Part shown: one piece after another, positions 36,178 through 46,531 of the stretch | How the letters are laid out: each line of letters opens with the position of its first letter | Numbering within the stretch: position 1 is the stretch's first letter | Source: an uncultured Rhodopila sp. | GTDB lineage: Bacteria; Pseudomonadota; Alphaproteobacteria; Acetobacterales; Acetobacteraceae | Length of the DNA stretch: 64,000 bases | Assembly (NCBI GenBank): GCA_903851415.1 | Contig: CAINOE010000120.1 | Coordinates: forward strand, 1 to 64,000 | Direction of reading: 5' to 3' | Notes under the pieces: model-generated | Told to the model about the DNA's origin: nothing | The model's input: only the letters and a program-made list of their open reading frames with translations | Databases searched by the model: none | Made by a program: the position numbers and the translations under genes

Positions 36178-39100
36178 TCACTCCGCCGCTGCGGGTTCCG
36201 GCGACCCCGGGCCGGAGAAGCGCGGCCTTAACCGCTCGAACGCAAGATAAATCGCCGGGGTCGTATACAGCGTCAGGAACTGTGACAGCAGCAGCCCGCC
36301 GATGATCGTCACCCCCAGCGGATAGCGCAGCTCCGATCCGGCCCCCTGCTCCAGCACCAGCGGCAGCGCGCCCAGCAGCGCCGCCATCGTCGTCATCATG
36401 ATCGGCCGGAACCGCAGCAGGCAGGCCTCACGCATCGCATCGTGCGGAGACAGGCCGCGCGCCCGCTCCGCCTCGATGGCGAAATCCACCATCATGATGG
36501 CGTTCTTCTTCACGATTCCCATCAGCAGGACGATCCCGACCAAAGCCACCAGCGACAGATCGATGCCGCAGATCATCAGCGCCAGCAGCGCGCCGATACC
36601 GGCCGAGGGCAAGGTGGACAGGATGGTGACGGGGTGGATCCAGCTCTCGTACAGCACGCCGAGGACGATGTAGATCACCACCACCGCGGCCAGGATCAGC
36701 CATGGCTCCGCCGCCAGCGACGACTGGAACTCCGCCGCATCGCCGGAATAGCTGCCGCTGATCGTCTGCGGCATGCCGATCTCCGTTTCAGCCCGCGCCA
36801 CGGCGGCGACGGCGCTGCCCAATGAATACCCTCGCGCGATATCGAAGCTAAGGGTGATCGCCGGAAACTGCTCCTGGTGGCTGATCACCAGCGGGGCGGT
36901 GGTCCGCTCCACCCGGGCGATGGCCGACAGCGGCACCTGCGCATCGTTCAACCCCGGCACCCGCAGCAGCTTCAGGCTCTCCGGGTCCGCCTGCCACGGC
37001 CGATCGGCTTCGAGGACGACGCGGTACTGGTTGGATTGGCCGAAGATGGTGGAGATCTGCCGCTGCCCGAACGCATCGTACAGCGTGTCCTGGATCGCCT
37101 GCATCGACACGCCGAGGCGCATCGCGGCGTCGCGGTCCACGCTGATGAAGGTGCGGAAGCCCTCGTCCTGCTGGTCGCTGGCGACGTCGCGCAGTTCCGG
37201 CAGCGTCGCCAGCTTCTGGCGCAGCCGCGGCGCCCACGTGGCGAGTTCCGCGGCGTCAGTGTCCATCAAAGTATATTGGTACGGCGTGCGGCTGACCCTT
37301 GTGCCGATCTGGATGTCCTGCACGGGCTGGAAGAAGGCGGTGATGCCGGGAAGGCCGGCGATCGCGGCCTGCATGCGGGCCACCACGACATCCATCCGGT
37401 CGCGCTGGCCGACGGGCTTCAACGCGATGGTCAGCCGCCCGGTGTTGGGCGTCGTGTTGATCGTCCCGGCGCCGACAAATGACACCACGCCGGTGACCGC
37501 CGGGTCCCGGCGGATGATCGCCGCCATCCGTGTCTGCATCTCTGCCAGCCTGGGGATCGAGACGCTTTGCGCCGCCTCGGTGACAGCCAGGATCACGCCG
37601 GTGTCCTGCCGCGGCAGGAAGCCTTTCGGCACGATCGCATACAGCCCCAGCGTTCCGAACAGGGTCATCATCCCGACAGCCAGCACGAGCCGCTGATGCC
37701 GGAAGCTCCAGTCAAGCGAACGCCGGTAGCCGGCAAGCAGGCGGTCGAAGCCGCGCTCGCTACACCGCGCGATCAGGCCCGGCTTTTCGTCTGCCGCCGG
37801 CTTCAGCAGCCGCCCGCACATCATCGGCGTCAGCGTCAGCGAGATCACGGCGGAGACGATCACGGCGACCGACAGGGTGACCGAGAATTCCTTGAACAGC
37901 CGCCCGACGACGCCGGTCATGAACAGCAGCGGGATGAACACGGCGATCAGCGACACGGTCAATGAGACGATGGTGAAGCCGATCTGCGCCGCGCCGCGGA
38001 AGGCGGCTTCGAGAGGCGTGACGCCGCGCTCGATGTAGCGGACGACGTTCTCGATCATCACGATGGCGTCGTCGACGACGAACCCCGTGGCGATGGTCAG
38101 CGCCATCAGCGACAGGTTGTCCACGCCGAAGCCCAGCAGATGCATGATCCCGAAGGTGCCGACAAGCGACAGCGGCAGGGCGACGGCGGGGATGAAGGTC
38201 GCCCGGGCGCTACGGAGGAAGACAAAGATCACCAGCACCACAAGCACGACCGACATGACCAGCGTGTACTGAACATCGCGGACCGAGGCGCGGATCGTCT
38301 CGGTGCGGTCGGTTACGATCGAGACCTGGATGCCGGAGGGGATCGCCTTGCGGAGCTTCGGCAGCGCCTCCTTCAGTGCCTCCACCGTCTCGACGATGTT
38401 GGCGCCGGGCTGGCGCTGGATATCCAGCACCACGGCCGGCGTGCCGTCATAGGTCGCACCGACCCGGTCGTTCTCTACCCCGCCGACAACGCTGCCGACG
38501 GCGGACAGGCGCACCGGGGCGCCGTTGCGCCAGGCGATCACCAGGTTCCGGTAGGCGGCGGCATCAACCAACTGGTCGTTGGCGCCAAGCGCGAAGGACT
38601 GCCGCGGACCGTCGAACCCGCCCTTGGCGCCGTTGACGTTGGCGGCGGCGACGGCAGTGCGGACGTCCTCCATCGCCAGGCCGTAGGCCGCCAGGCGCGC
38701 CGGATCGACCCGCACGCGCACCGCCGGGCGCATGCCGCCCTGCACGGTCACCCGCCCGACGCCGCCGATTTCGGAGAATTTCGGCTGCAGCAACGTGTCC
38801 GCCGAGTCGCTGATCACGTCGATCGGGACGGTGTCGGATGTCAGCGCAAGGCTGAGAATCGGTGCATCCGCCGGATTCACCTTCGAGTATGTCGGTGGAA
38901 AGGGCAGGTTTGCCGGCAAGGTCGCGGAAGCAGCATTGATCGCCGCCTGCACGTCCTGCGAAGCGGAATCCATCGACCGGTTCAGCGCGAATTGCAGCGT
39001 GATCTGACTGGTGCCCTCCGCGCTTTGCGAGGTCATCAGCAGCAGGCCCGGGATTTGCCCGAACTGGCGCTCGAGCGAGGCGGTGATCAGCGTCTCGGTG

Positions 39101-39273
39101 GTTTCCGGGCTGGCGCCGGGGAGTTGGGTGACGACCTGGATGGTGGGGAAATCCACCTCCGGCAGCGCCGAGACCGGCAGTTCCTTGTAGCCGAGCAGCC
39201 CCGACAGCAGGATAGCGATAGCCAGCAGCCACGTCGCGATCGGCCGGGCGATGAAGGGGGCGGAGATGTTCAT
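36178..39273 (-). CDS. RND efflux permease, MdtB-like
   Basis: The second RND permease (1031 residues), closest in phrase to MdtB: YSKVNPADAPILSLALTSD, ALPEVDFPTIQVVTQLPGAS, and the TM4 proton-relay ATGFVVDDAIVMIENVVRYI. Twelve membrane helices and the duplicated porter-domain layout are apparent. A 78-bp palindromic repeat lies in the 159-bp gap to the adaptor gene upstream. Together with the adaptor and the MdtC-like protein it should form a tripartite pump; no TolC-type outer-membrane gene lies in the window. Confidence 0.93.
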   Translation of the reverse strand: MNISAPFIARPIATWLLAIAILLSGLLGYKELPVSALPEVDFPTIQVVTQLPGASPETTETLITASLERQFGQIPGLLLMTSQSAEGTSQITLQFALNRSMDSASQDVQAAINAASATLPANLPFPPTYSKVNPADAPILSLALTSDTVPIDVISDSADTLLQPKFSEIGGVGRVTVQGGMRPAVRVRVDPARLAAYGLAMEDVRTAVAAANVNGAKGGFDGPRQSFALGANDQLVDAAAYRNLVIAWRNGAPVRLSAVGSVVGGVENDRVGATYDGTPAVVLDIQRQPGANIVETVEALKEALPKLRKAIPSGIQVSIVTDRTETIRASVRDVQYTLVMSVVLVVLVIFVFLRSARATFIPAVALPLSLVGTFGIMHLLGFGVDNLSLMALTIATGFVVDDAIVMIENVVRYIERGVTPLEAAFRGAAQIGFTIVSLTVSLIAVFIPLLFMTGVVGRLFKEFSVTLSVAVIVSAVISLTLTPMMCGRLLKPAADEKPGLIARCSERGFDRLLAGYRRSLDWSFRHQRLVLAVGMMTLFGTLGLYAIVPKGFLPRQDTGVILAVTEAAQSVSIPRLAEMQTRMAAIIRRDPAVTGVVSFVGAGTINTTPNTGRLTIALKPVGQRDRMDVVVARMQAAIAGLPGITAFFQPVQDIQIGTRVSRTPYQYTLMDTDAAELATWAPRLRQKLATLPELRDVASDQQDEGFRTFISVDRDAAMRLGVSMQAIQDTLYDAFGQRQISTIFGQSNQYRVVLEADRPWQADPESLKLLRVPGLNDAQVPLSAIARVERTTAPLVISHQEQFPAITLSFDIARGYSLGSAVAAVARAETEIGMPQTISGSYSGDAAEFQSSLAAEPWLILAAVVVIYIVLGVLYESWIHPVTILSTLPSAGIGALLALMICGIDLSLVALVGIVLLMGIVKKNAIMMVDFAIEAERARGLSPHDAMREACLLRFRPIMMTTMAALLGALPLVLEQGAGSELRYPLGVTIIGGLLLSQFLTLYTTPAIYLAFERLRPRFSGPGSPEPAAAE

Positions 39274-39316
39274 CGGGGGCGGCGGGAGAGCCTGGCCGCA
39301 TCGGCTATCTTTTCCC

Positions 39317-39394
39317 CGTCATGGCCCGGCTTGTCCGGGCCAGCTATCGCCGCACGTGCCGCGAGTGGTGACCCGGACAAGCCGGGCCATGACG
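39317..39394. repeat. Palindromic repeat, full copy 2
   Basis: Perfect 23-bp inverted arms (39317-39339, 39372-39394) with a 32-nt spacer containing CTATCGCCGCACGTGC (39344-39359). The same 16-mer occurs in reverse orientation in copy 3 (53819-53834). Located between the adaptor and MdtB-like genes, it would form a hairpin in their shared transcript. Confidence 0.9.
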
Positions 39395-39432
39395 GGAGGG
39401 GCCATGACGATGGGGGCACTCGTCCCAACCCC

Positions 39433-40719
39433 CTAGCCGCCCGCATGCTGCCGGTTGGTCCCGGGGGCCGCCGGCTGTTCCGGCGCAGTTGGCGCGTCGG
39501 CATCCGGTTTCGCCACCGCCACTTTCGTTCCGTCGGCCAACCGCGAAGCCCCATCCACAACGACAGTTTCGCCAGCCTTCAGCCCGCCGGTGACGATGGA
39601 CGCCGCTTCATCCTCATACCCCACGGTCACCTGCTGCCGCTTCGCCGTGTTGTCGGACCCGATGACGAACACATACGGACCGCGCGGGCCGCGCTGGATC
39701 GCCGCGGGCGGCACCACGATCGCGTCCCTGACGACCTCGGTGCGCAGCCGCACGCTGACGAAGCCGCCGGGCCAGAGGCGGTGCTGCGCGTTCGGGAAAG
39801 TCGCCTTCAGCTTGATCGTGCCCGTCGTGGAATCGACCTGGTTGTCCAGCACCGCTAGCGTGCCGGTATCCAGAACCCGGGGCGCTCCGCCCGCCGCGTC
39901 CTGCGCCAGAGCCAGCACCGGCGCGGAACCGGCCGCCATGGCGCTCGCCACCGCCGGCAGCGCCTGCTGCGGCAGCGTGAAGAGGACCGATATCGGCTCA
40001 AGCTGCGTGATCACGACAATGCCGGTCGCATCGACCGCATGAACGATGTTGCCCGGATCGACCTGCCGGATGCCGGTCAGCCCGTCTATCGGCGCCACGA
40101 TCGTGCTGTAGCTGAGCTGGGTCCGCGCGGTGTCGATCTGCGCCTGGTCCTGCTGCACCAGCGCGGCAAACTGCGCCACCTGAGCCTTGGCGGTGTCGGC
40201 CTGCTGCGCAGAGGTATAGGCATTCGCCACCAGCTTCTGGTAGCGGGCAAGGTCCAGCCTTGCGTTGGCCAGTTGCGCCTCGTCCTGCGCCTTCCTCGCC
40301 ACCGCGTTGTCCAGAGCCGCCTGGAAGGTGCGCGGATCGATCTGCGCCAGCACGTCGCCCTTGTGGACGGCCTGCCCCTCCCGGAAGTTCACCGCAACCA
40401 GCGGGCCGTCAACCATCGCCCTCATGGTGACCGTGTTGAAGGCCTGAACCGTGCCGAGACCGTCCTGGTAAATCGGCACGTCCTTCGCCTCGGCCACCGC
40501 TGTCAGAACCGGGATCGCCTGTCCGGCGCTTGGATCCAACTTCTTCGCGGGCGTCGCGGAGGGGAAGAACCAGATCGCAAAGACGATCGCCGCGACCGCG
40601 AGCAGGCACAGCAGCGCCATGCCCCAACGGCTCAAACGGCTTCGGCCGCGGGTGCGGACGGGTTCTCGGGTCAGTGCATCCACGTGGAGATCCATTCTGC
40701 GCAGGCGTTCCTCTATCAT
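39433..40719 (-). CDS. RND periplasmic adaptor (MdtA-like membrane fusion protein)
   Basis: A membrane fusion protein linking RND permeases to an outer-membrane channel. The 428-residue product has an N-terminal anchor (MALLCLLAVAAIVFAIWFFP), a lipoyl/barrel-sandwich segment (VDGPLVAVNFREGQAVHKGD), a coiled-coil hairpin (about 125-190) and a beta-barrel region with LWPGGFVSVRLR. First gene of the efflux unit; the promoter would be in 40720-41142. A start at codon 9 (MDLHVDALT) is also possible. Confidence 0.92.
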   Translation of the reverse strand: MIEERLRRMDLHVDALTREPVRTRGRSRLSRWGMALLCLLAVAAIVFAIWFFPSATPAKKLDPSAGQAIPVLTAVAEAKDVPIYQDGLGTVQAFNTVTMRAMVDGPLVAVNFREGQAVHKGDVLAQIDPRTFQAALDNAVARKAQDEAQLANARLDLARYQKLVANAYTSAQQADTAKAQVAQFAALVQQDQAQIDTARTQLSYSTIVAPIDGLTGIRQVDPGNIVHAVDATGIVVITQLEPISVLFTLPQQALPAVASAMAAGSAPVLALAQDAAGGAPRVLDTGTLAVLDNQVDSTTGTIKLKATFPNAQHRLWPGGFVSVRLRTEVVRDAIVVPPAAIQRGPRGPYVFVIGSDNTAKRQQVTVGYEDEAASIVTGGLKAGETVVVDGASRLADGTKVAVAKPDADAPTAPEQPAAPGTNRQHAGG

Positions 40720-41142
40720 GGAGCGATGTCGTGACGCACCGCCGTTTGGCCAGTCCTAGCAGAGATGGCGGCCGAACGCCGTTACAAGGCCGTCATGGCG
40801 GCGCTTTGAAGCCTGCGGCGACGCAAGCCATTGCCGCGGGCCGCAAGCGTGCCTAGGTTACAACTGCGGGGCTGCCCGGTGCGTCAGGCAAGTCATCCCC
40901 TGGGCCAGTAAGCAACTCCCTCGGGAGCTGGCTCTGTCGAAGCCTTGGTTTCGGTATCCGGCGCCCACCTGCACACGCAGGCTCTGGGAGGATGCAATCG
41001 CCAACGGCCATGGCGGCTCCGCACGTTTTTCCGCCTTGATGAAAGCCTGATTGCCGGCGGCGAGCCGGACTACGACAGGCACCGGGAGCCGCCGCTCTTT
41101 CACAATGGAAATATCGGCTGCTGCGGGACTTGCGGCAGGCAA
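40720..41142. other. Intergenic stretch, possible decayed dehydrogenase tail
   Basis: About 420 bp without an intact gene. On the plus strand, 40949-41050 reads FRYPAPTCTRRLWEDAIANG then HGGSARFSALMKA and a stop, resembling the C-terminal helices of NAD-binding beta-hydroxyacid dehydrogenases (P-x-P, LW-x-x-A, G-x-G-x-x-DFSAL). Nothing recognisable precedes it. The adaptor promoter must also lie here. Confidence 0.3.
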
Positions 41143-42465
41143 TCAGGCCATGCTCGCGGCAAAGACACGGGCATAGTTGCCGCCCAGCAGCTTGCGAACA
41201 TCATCCCGTCCAAAACCCGCAGCCAGCAGCGCAGTCGTCAGGCCAGGGAGCCGGGCGTAGCTGTCGAAGGTGGCAGGCCCGACCAGCCCCATGGAGTCCG
41301 TGCCGAGGCCAACATGGTCAACGCCGGCAACAGCCGCCATGCTCGCCATCCCGCCGGCCAATGCCGTCATATCGGGGAATATCGACGCCACCGGCCAGAT
41401 CCCGATCATTCCACCGGTTCCCGCCACCAGCCGTGCGTGCTCGGGCGTGATCAGGCGGGTAAACGGACGCGGCCGGGTCGTCAGCGACGTGTGCGACAAC
41501 ACCAGAGGCTTCGTCGTAACCGCCGCGGCACGACGCACCAGATCAAGCGTGCCGTGCGCCACGTCCACAACGATTCCGCGCGCATTGCAGCGCCGGATCA
41601 CCTCCGCACCAATGTCGGTCAGGCCGCCGTGCACGGGCTCCTCGGTCTGGATATCTCCGAGTTCGTTGACGCGATAATGCGTGAGCTGGAGGTGGCGAAG
41701 CTGCCATCGTTCATAGGCTTCGTCCACGCGACCGGGATTGCCCTCGATGAAGTCACCCCCCTCGGCAGCGACCACCGCGCAGGGCCGATCGGCTCGGGCC
41801 GCGCGCAGTCCCGCAGCGTCGGTTACTATGGTCAGAGATTGCTCGCGGGCAAGCGCGTGCAAACGCGCAAACGCCTTTTCGGAGTACGCGTATAGTTCGC
41901 CGGGCGCAGGGTCCCTGTACGGGTGAATACGGTGATCCGCCATGACCCGATGGGTGGGCGAGTCGGATACGACGGCGAGACACACAACGGCCAATCCGCC
42001 TTGCCGCATCGGTTCGGCAACCGGCGTGAACGGCGCGTTCGAACCGACGTGGAGCAGCTTGCCGGCATGCGAATGCACATCGACCGTGGCAATGCCGGCG
42101 GTCACCTCGGATGCCTCTATCGCCGGCGCCGCGGCGGCCAGGCAGAGCAGCGGAGCCGTGGCCAGCAACTGCCTGCGATTCAGCCCGCGCCACACCGGCC
42201 GAGCGTCCGAAAGGCGCCAGGCGCCATCGATCCGGCGAAGCGACCCTTCCAGCATCACCGGGCCGCTGCCGAGTCGCAGGGCGGCGGCCACGTGCACGCG
42301 TGCGGCCGCCGCGCCGGGCAGGCAACCCGGACAGCACGGCGGCTCCGCGACCATGACCCGGCAGCCGGCCAGATCGGGGCCGCAAAGCCAACCCTCCAGT
42401 TGAACGCTCCGGCCGGCAAACGCCGAGGCGCGTCCGGTTGCAAGATCGTCCCAACTGAGTTGCAT
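41143..42465 (-). CDS. M19-family (membrane dipeptidase-like) metallohydrolase with extra N-terminal domain
   Basis: The C-terminal 310 residues look like a renal-dipeptidase-type amidohydrolase: VDVHSHAG (H131, H133), AAEGGDF for the bridging glutamate, VDVAHG and LSHTSL histidines, and GLGTDSMG for the late aspartate. Ahead of this lies an unusual arrangement: residues 1-90 contain a compact segment with a CCPGC motif (C44, C45, C48) and alternating strands (VQLEGWL, RVHVAAAL, VMLEGSLRRI), somewhat like DUF3299-type OB domains; residues 94-118 then form a Tat-like signal (GLNRRQLLATAPLLCLAAAA). A GTG at 42195 could start the hydrolase alone with that signal. Fusion versus overlapping second start is unresolved. 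Confidence 0.75.
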   Translation of the reverse strand: MQLSWDDLATGRASAFAGRSVQLEGWLCGPDLAGCRVMVAEPPCCPGCLPGAAAARVHVAAALRLGSGPVMLEGSLRRIDGAWRLSDARPVWRGLNRRQLLATAPLLCLAAAAPAIEASEVTAGIATVDVHSHAGKLLHVGSNAPFTPVAEPMRQGGLAVVCLAVVSDSPTHRVMADHRIHPYRDPAPGELYAYSEKAFARLHALAREQSLTIVTDAAGLRAARADRPCAVVAAEGGDFIEGNPGRVDEAYERWQLRHLQLTHYRVNELGDIQTEEPVHGGLTDIGAEVIRRCNARGIVVDVAHGTLDLVRRAAAVTTKPLVLSHTSLTTRPRPFTRLITPEHARLVAGTGGMIGIWPVASIFPDMTALAGGMASMAAVAGVDHVGLGTDSMGLVGPATFDSYARLPGLTTALLAAGFGRDDVRKLLGGNYARVFAASMA

Positions 42466-42565
42466 CGCCTGGACCTTTGCGCCCGCGCTGGCCAGCCCTC
42501 ATCGGATCGCCGCTCACGGAACCCGATATGGCGAGTTCCATGCCTGGATCGTGCCGCCGGTTCCG

Positions 42566-43441
42566 CTACCCTTTCAGCAACTCGACCATCGAACTCCCCA
42601 GCGCCGCCGGGCTATCGGCGACAAACACGCCAGCCGAACGCAGCGCCTCCATCTTCGCCGCGGCAGTATCTTTGCCGCCGCTGATCACCGCGCCGGCATG
42701 GCCCATGCGCCGCCCGGGAGGCGCCGTGGCACCGGCGATGAACCCGACGACCGGCTTCTTCACCTTGTTATGCTTCAGGAAGTCCGCCGCGTCCGTCTCG
42801 CTGCTGCCGCCGATCTCGCCGATCATGACGATCTCTTTCGTCTCCGGATCGGCCAGGAACAGTTCCAGCACTTCGATGAAGTCGGTCCCCTTCACAGGGT
42901 CGCCGCCAAGGCCGATGCAGGTGCTCTGCCCGAGGCCGACGGCGGTGGTCTGCGCCACCGCCTCATAGGTCAGCGTGCCGGAGCGCGAGACGATCCCGGC
43001 GCTGCCGCGGCGATGGATGTGGCCGGGCATGATTCCGATCTTGCAGGCTTCGGGCGTGATGATGCCGGGGCAGTTCGGGCCGATCAACCGGGACTTCGAT
43101 CCGCCCAACGCCCGCTTCACCTTGACCATGTCGAGCACCGGGATGCCCTCGGTGATGCAGACGATCAGCGGGAACTCGGCATCGATCGCTTCCAGGATCG
43201 CGTCGGCGGCGTAGGGCGGCGGCACGTAGATCACCGTCGCATCGGCGCCGGTCGCCGCCCGCGCGTCCCACACAGAGTCGAACACCGGCAGCCCGAGGTG
43301 CTTCGTCCCGCCCTTGCCCGGCGTCACGCCGCCGACCATTTTGGTGCCGTAGGCGATCGCCTGTTCGGAGTGGTAGGTGCCCTGCGCGCCGGTAAAGCCC
43401 TGGCAGATGACCTTGGTATTGGCGTCAACGAGAATCGACAT
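42566..43441 (-). CDS. sucD: Succinyl-CoA synthetase alpha subunit
   Basis: The alpha subunit binds CoA and carries the phosphohistidine in the TCA-cycle conversion of succinyl-CoA to succinate with nucleotide triphosphate formation. The 291-residue product has the Rossmann-type CoA site ([20 protein letters not shown]), [13 protein letters not shown], and the active-site histidine in [13 protein letters not shown]. It directly follows sucC (start 43441, sucC stop at 43442), last in mdh-sucC-sucD; sucAB are not in the window. Confidence 0.98.
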   Translation of the reverse strand: MSILVDANTKVICQGFTGAQGTYHSEQAIAYGTKMVGGVTPGKGGTKHLGLPVFDSVWDARAATGADATVIYVPPPYAADAILEAIDAEFPLIVCITEGIPVLDMVKVKRALGGSKSRLIGPNCPGIITPEACKIGIMPGHIHRRGSAGIVSRSGTLTYEAVAQTTAVGLGQSTCIGLGGDPVKGTDFIEVLELFLADPETKEIVMIGEIGGSSETDAADFLKHNKVKKPVVGFIAGATAPPGRRMGHAGAVISGGKDTAAAKMEALRSAGVFVADSPAALGSSMVELLKG

Positions 43442-44638
43442 CTATGCGGCCTCCTTGACGGCTTTGACAATTTTCTCGGCCGCATCCGCGAGGTTGTCGG
43501 CGGCGACGATCGCCAGACCGGACTTCGACAGGATTTCCTTGCCCAGATCGACGTTGGTGCCAGCCAGCCGGACCACCAGGGGCACCGAAAGCTGCACTTC
43601 GCGCGCGGCGGAGACCACGCCCTCCGCAATAATATCGCAGCGCATGATGCCGCCGAAGATGTTGACCAGGATGCCTTCGACGTTCGGGTCGGACAGGATG
43701 ATCTTGAACGCCGCGGTCACCTTCTCCTTCGTCGCACCACCGCCGACGTCCAGGAAGTTGGCCGGCGACATGCCGTACAGCTTGATGATGTCCATGGTGG
43801 ACATCGCGAGGCCGGCGCCGTTCACCATGCAGCCGATATTGCCGTCGAGCGCGACGTAGCTCAGGTCGTGCTTGGAGGCTTCCAGCTCCTTCGGGTCTTC
43901 CTCGGATTCGTCGCGCAGCTTTTCCAGTTCGGGATGGCGGAACAGCGCGTTGTCGTCGAAGCTGACCTTGGAATCCAGCGCCACCACGTCGCCCGCGGCG
44001 GTGACGACCAGGGGGTTGATCTCGATGATCGTCGTATCGAGCGCGAGGAACGCCTTGTAGATGGCCGCGACGAACTTGCCGAAGGACGAGGCCTGCTTGC
44101 CGGTCAGCCCGAGGCCCGCGGCCAGCTTGCGGCCGTGGAAGCCGGAGATGCCGGTGGCCGGGTCGACCGGCGCGCGCAGGATCTTCTCCGGCGTTTCGGC
44201 CGCGACCTTCTCGATCGACATGCCGCCTTCGGTCGAGGCGATGATGGTGACCCAGCCGCTGACCCGGTCAACCAGCAGCGACAGGTACAGCTCCCGGGCG
44301 ATCTCGCAGCCGGCTTCGATGTAGAGGCGGCGCACCGTCTTGCCAGCCGGGCCGGTCTGCTTGGTTACCAGTGTATGGCCGATCATGGCCTCGGCGGCGG
44401 CGCGGGCTTCGGCGGGGGAGCGGGTGATGCGCACGCCGCCCTTGCCGTCGGGATCATCCGCGAAGCGGCCGGCGCCGCGGCCGCCCGCATGGATCTGCGA
44501 CTTGACCACGTAGACCGGGCCGGGGAGCTTCGCGGCGGCTGCCTCGGCTTCCTCCGGCGTCCAGGCGACGTGGCCGTCCAATACCGTGACGCCGTACTGC
44601 TTGAGCAGTTCCTTACCCTGATACTCGTGGATGTTCAT
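43442..44638 (-). CDS. sucC: Succinyl-CoA synthetase beta subunit
   Basis: The ATP-grasp subunit that binds nucleotide and succinate. The 398-residue product starts [17 protein letters not shown] and shows [36 protein letters not shown] and [14 protein letters not shown], as in the family. It lies 12 bp downstream of mdh and abuts sucD, the standard alphaproteobacterial order. Confidence 0.98.
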   Translation of the reverse strand: MNIHEYQGKELLKQYGVTVLDGHVAWTPEEAEAAAAKLPGPVYVVKSQIHAGGRGAGRFADDPDGKGGVRITRSPAEARAAAEAMIGHTLVTKQTGPAGKTVRRLYIEAGCEIARELYLSLLVDRVSGWVTIIASTEGGMSIEKVAAETPEKILRAPVDPATGISGFHGRKLAAGLGLTGKQASSFGKFVAAIYKAFLALDTTIIEINPLVVTAAGDVVALDSKVSFDDNALFRHPELEKLRDESEEDPKELEASKHDLSYVALDGNIGCMVNGAGLAMSTMDIIKLYGMSPANFLDVGGGATKEKVTAAFKIILSDPNVEGILVNIFGGIMRCDIIAEGVVSAAREVQLSVPLVVRLAGTNVDLGKEILSKSGLAIVAADNLADAAEKIVKAVKEAA

Positions 44639-44650
44639 GGGACGGGTTCC

Positions 44651-45718
<1,068 letters not shown>

Positions 45719-45723
45719 CTAGC

Positions 45724-45850
45724 GTATCGTGTGAGGGTGGGCAAGGCGTTACGGTGGTGGGTGGTTCGGTGGCAGGCGTGCCCGGTTCGGCGCTCCGCAT
45801 CGTGGGCGGTCGCTCAAAATCGTATCGTGTATACAGAACTATCACGATAC
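45724..45850. promoter_or_regulatory. GTATCGTG operator-like repeats upstream of mdh
   Basis: GTATCGTG occurs at 45724-45731 and 45822-45829, with its inverse CACGATAC at 45843-45850. The last two form an 8-bp inverted repeat around a TGTATACA palindrome (45828-45835). The position, in the divergent gap (45605-45922) between mdh and the PEP-CTERM gene, suits an operator. No gene is supported in this gap. Confidence 0.45.
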
Positions 45851-45922
45851 TGACTCAAAAACCGGATAGATCGGCCGGGGTTTCCGCGATGCATACCGCC
45901 CTCGTTCATCCCGGAGACCGAC

Positions 45923-46504
45923 ATGACCCGCCTGTTCCTCGCCGTCTCGCTGTCAGTGGTCACTGCGGCCACGGCAGCCCGCGCGACAACCTTCGACTTC
46001 GGGCCCTATGCCCCGACCAACGGAACTGTCCCGCTGGTCATCACGAATGACGGCTTGACGGCTACGTTCAGCTCGCCCAGCGGGCCTCAATCGTTCATCG
46101 CCGAAGACGGAAGTGCATTCTCCACACTCGGTTCTTCGGTTCTGGCCGACGATAATTTCGTCCCCGAGGAACTCGATGTCAGCTTCGGCGCCCCGGTGCG
46201 CTCGGTGTGGCTGGCTTTCGCAACCAACGACTTTGGCTCGCCGTCAACGATGACTCTGACAGTGCTGGACGGCGCGACAGTGGCCGGGACCGTGTCCGCT
46301 ATCGGCGCCATCGCCAACTCCGGCCTGCCGGAGGGGGTGCTCGGCTTCAGCGGCGGACCGTTCACGTCCATCGCCCTGACTGACCCTGAATCCGCGGGTT
46401 TCGCGATCGGGCAGTTCAGCGCCTCGGTCCCGGAGCCGGCATCGCTGGCCATCCTCGCCGCCGGTCTGATCGGCATCGCCGCGCTGCGCCGCCGCGCCGC
46501 GTGA
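45923..46504 (+). CDS. PEP-CTERM sorting-domain protein
   Basis: The 193-residue product has an N-terminal signal peptide (MTRLFLAVSLSVVTAATAAR), a beta-rich middle and a textbook PEP-CTERM tail: VPEPASLAILAAGLIGIAAL followed by RRR. Such proteins are processed by exosortase (EpsH) and are often tied to exopolysaccharide. No exosortase lies in the window. A GGAGA precedes the ATG. The next gene, a Tat-exported phosphoesterase, begins 27 bp later and is probably cotranscribed. Confidence 0.88.
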   Translation: MTRLFLAVSLSVVTAATAARATTFDFGPYAPTNGTVPLVITNDGLTATFSSPSGPQSFIAEDGSAFSTLGSSVLADDNFVPEELDVSFGAPVRSVWLAFATNDFGSPSTMTLTVLDGATVAGTVSAIGAIANSGLPEGVLGFSGGPFTSIALTDPESAGFAIGQFSASVPEPASLAILAAGLIGIAALRRRAA

Positions 46505-46531
46505 ACGCATAGCAAGAACGGAGCTGCCTCC

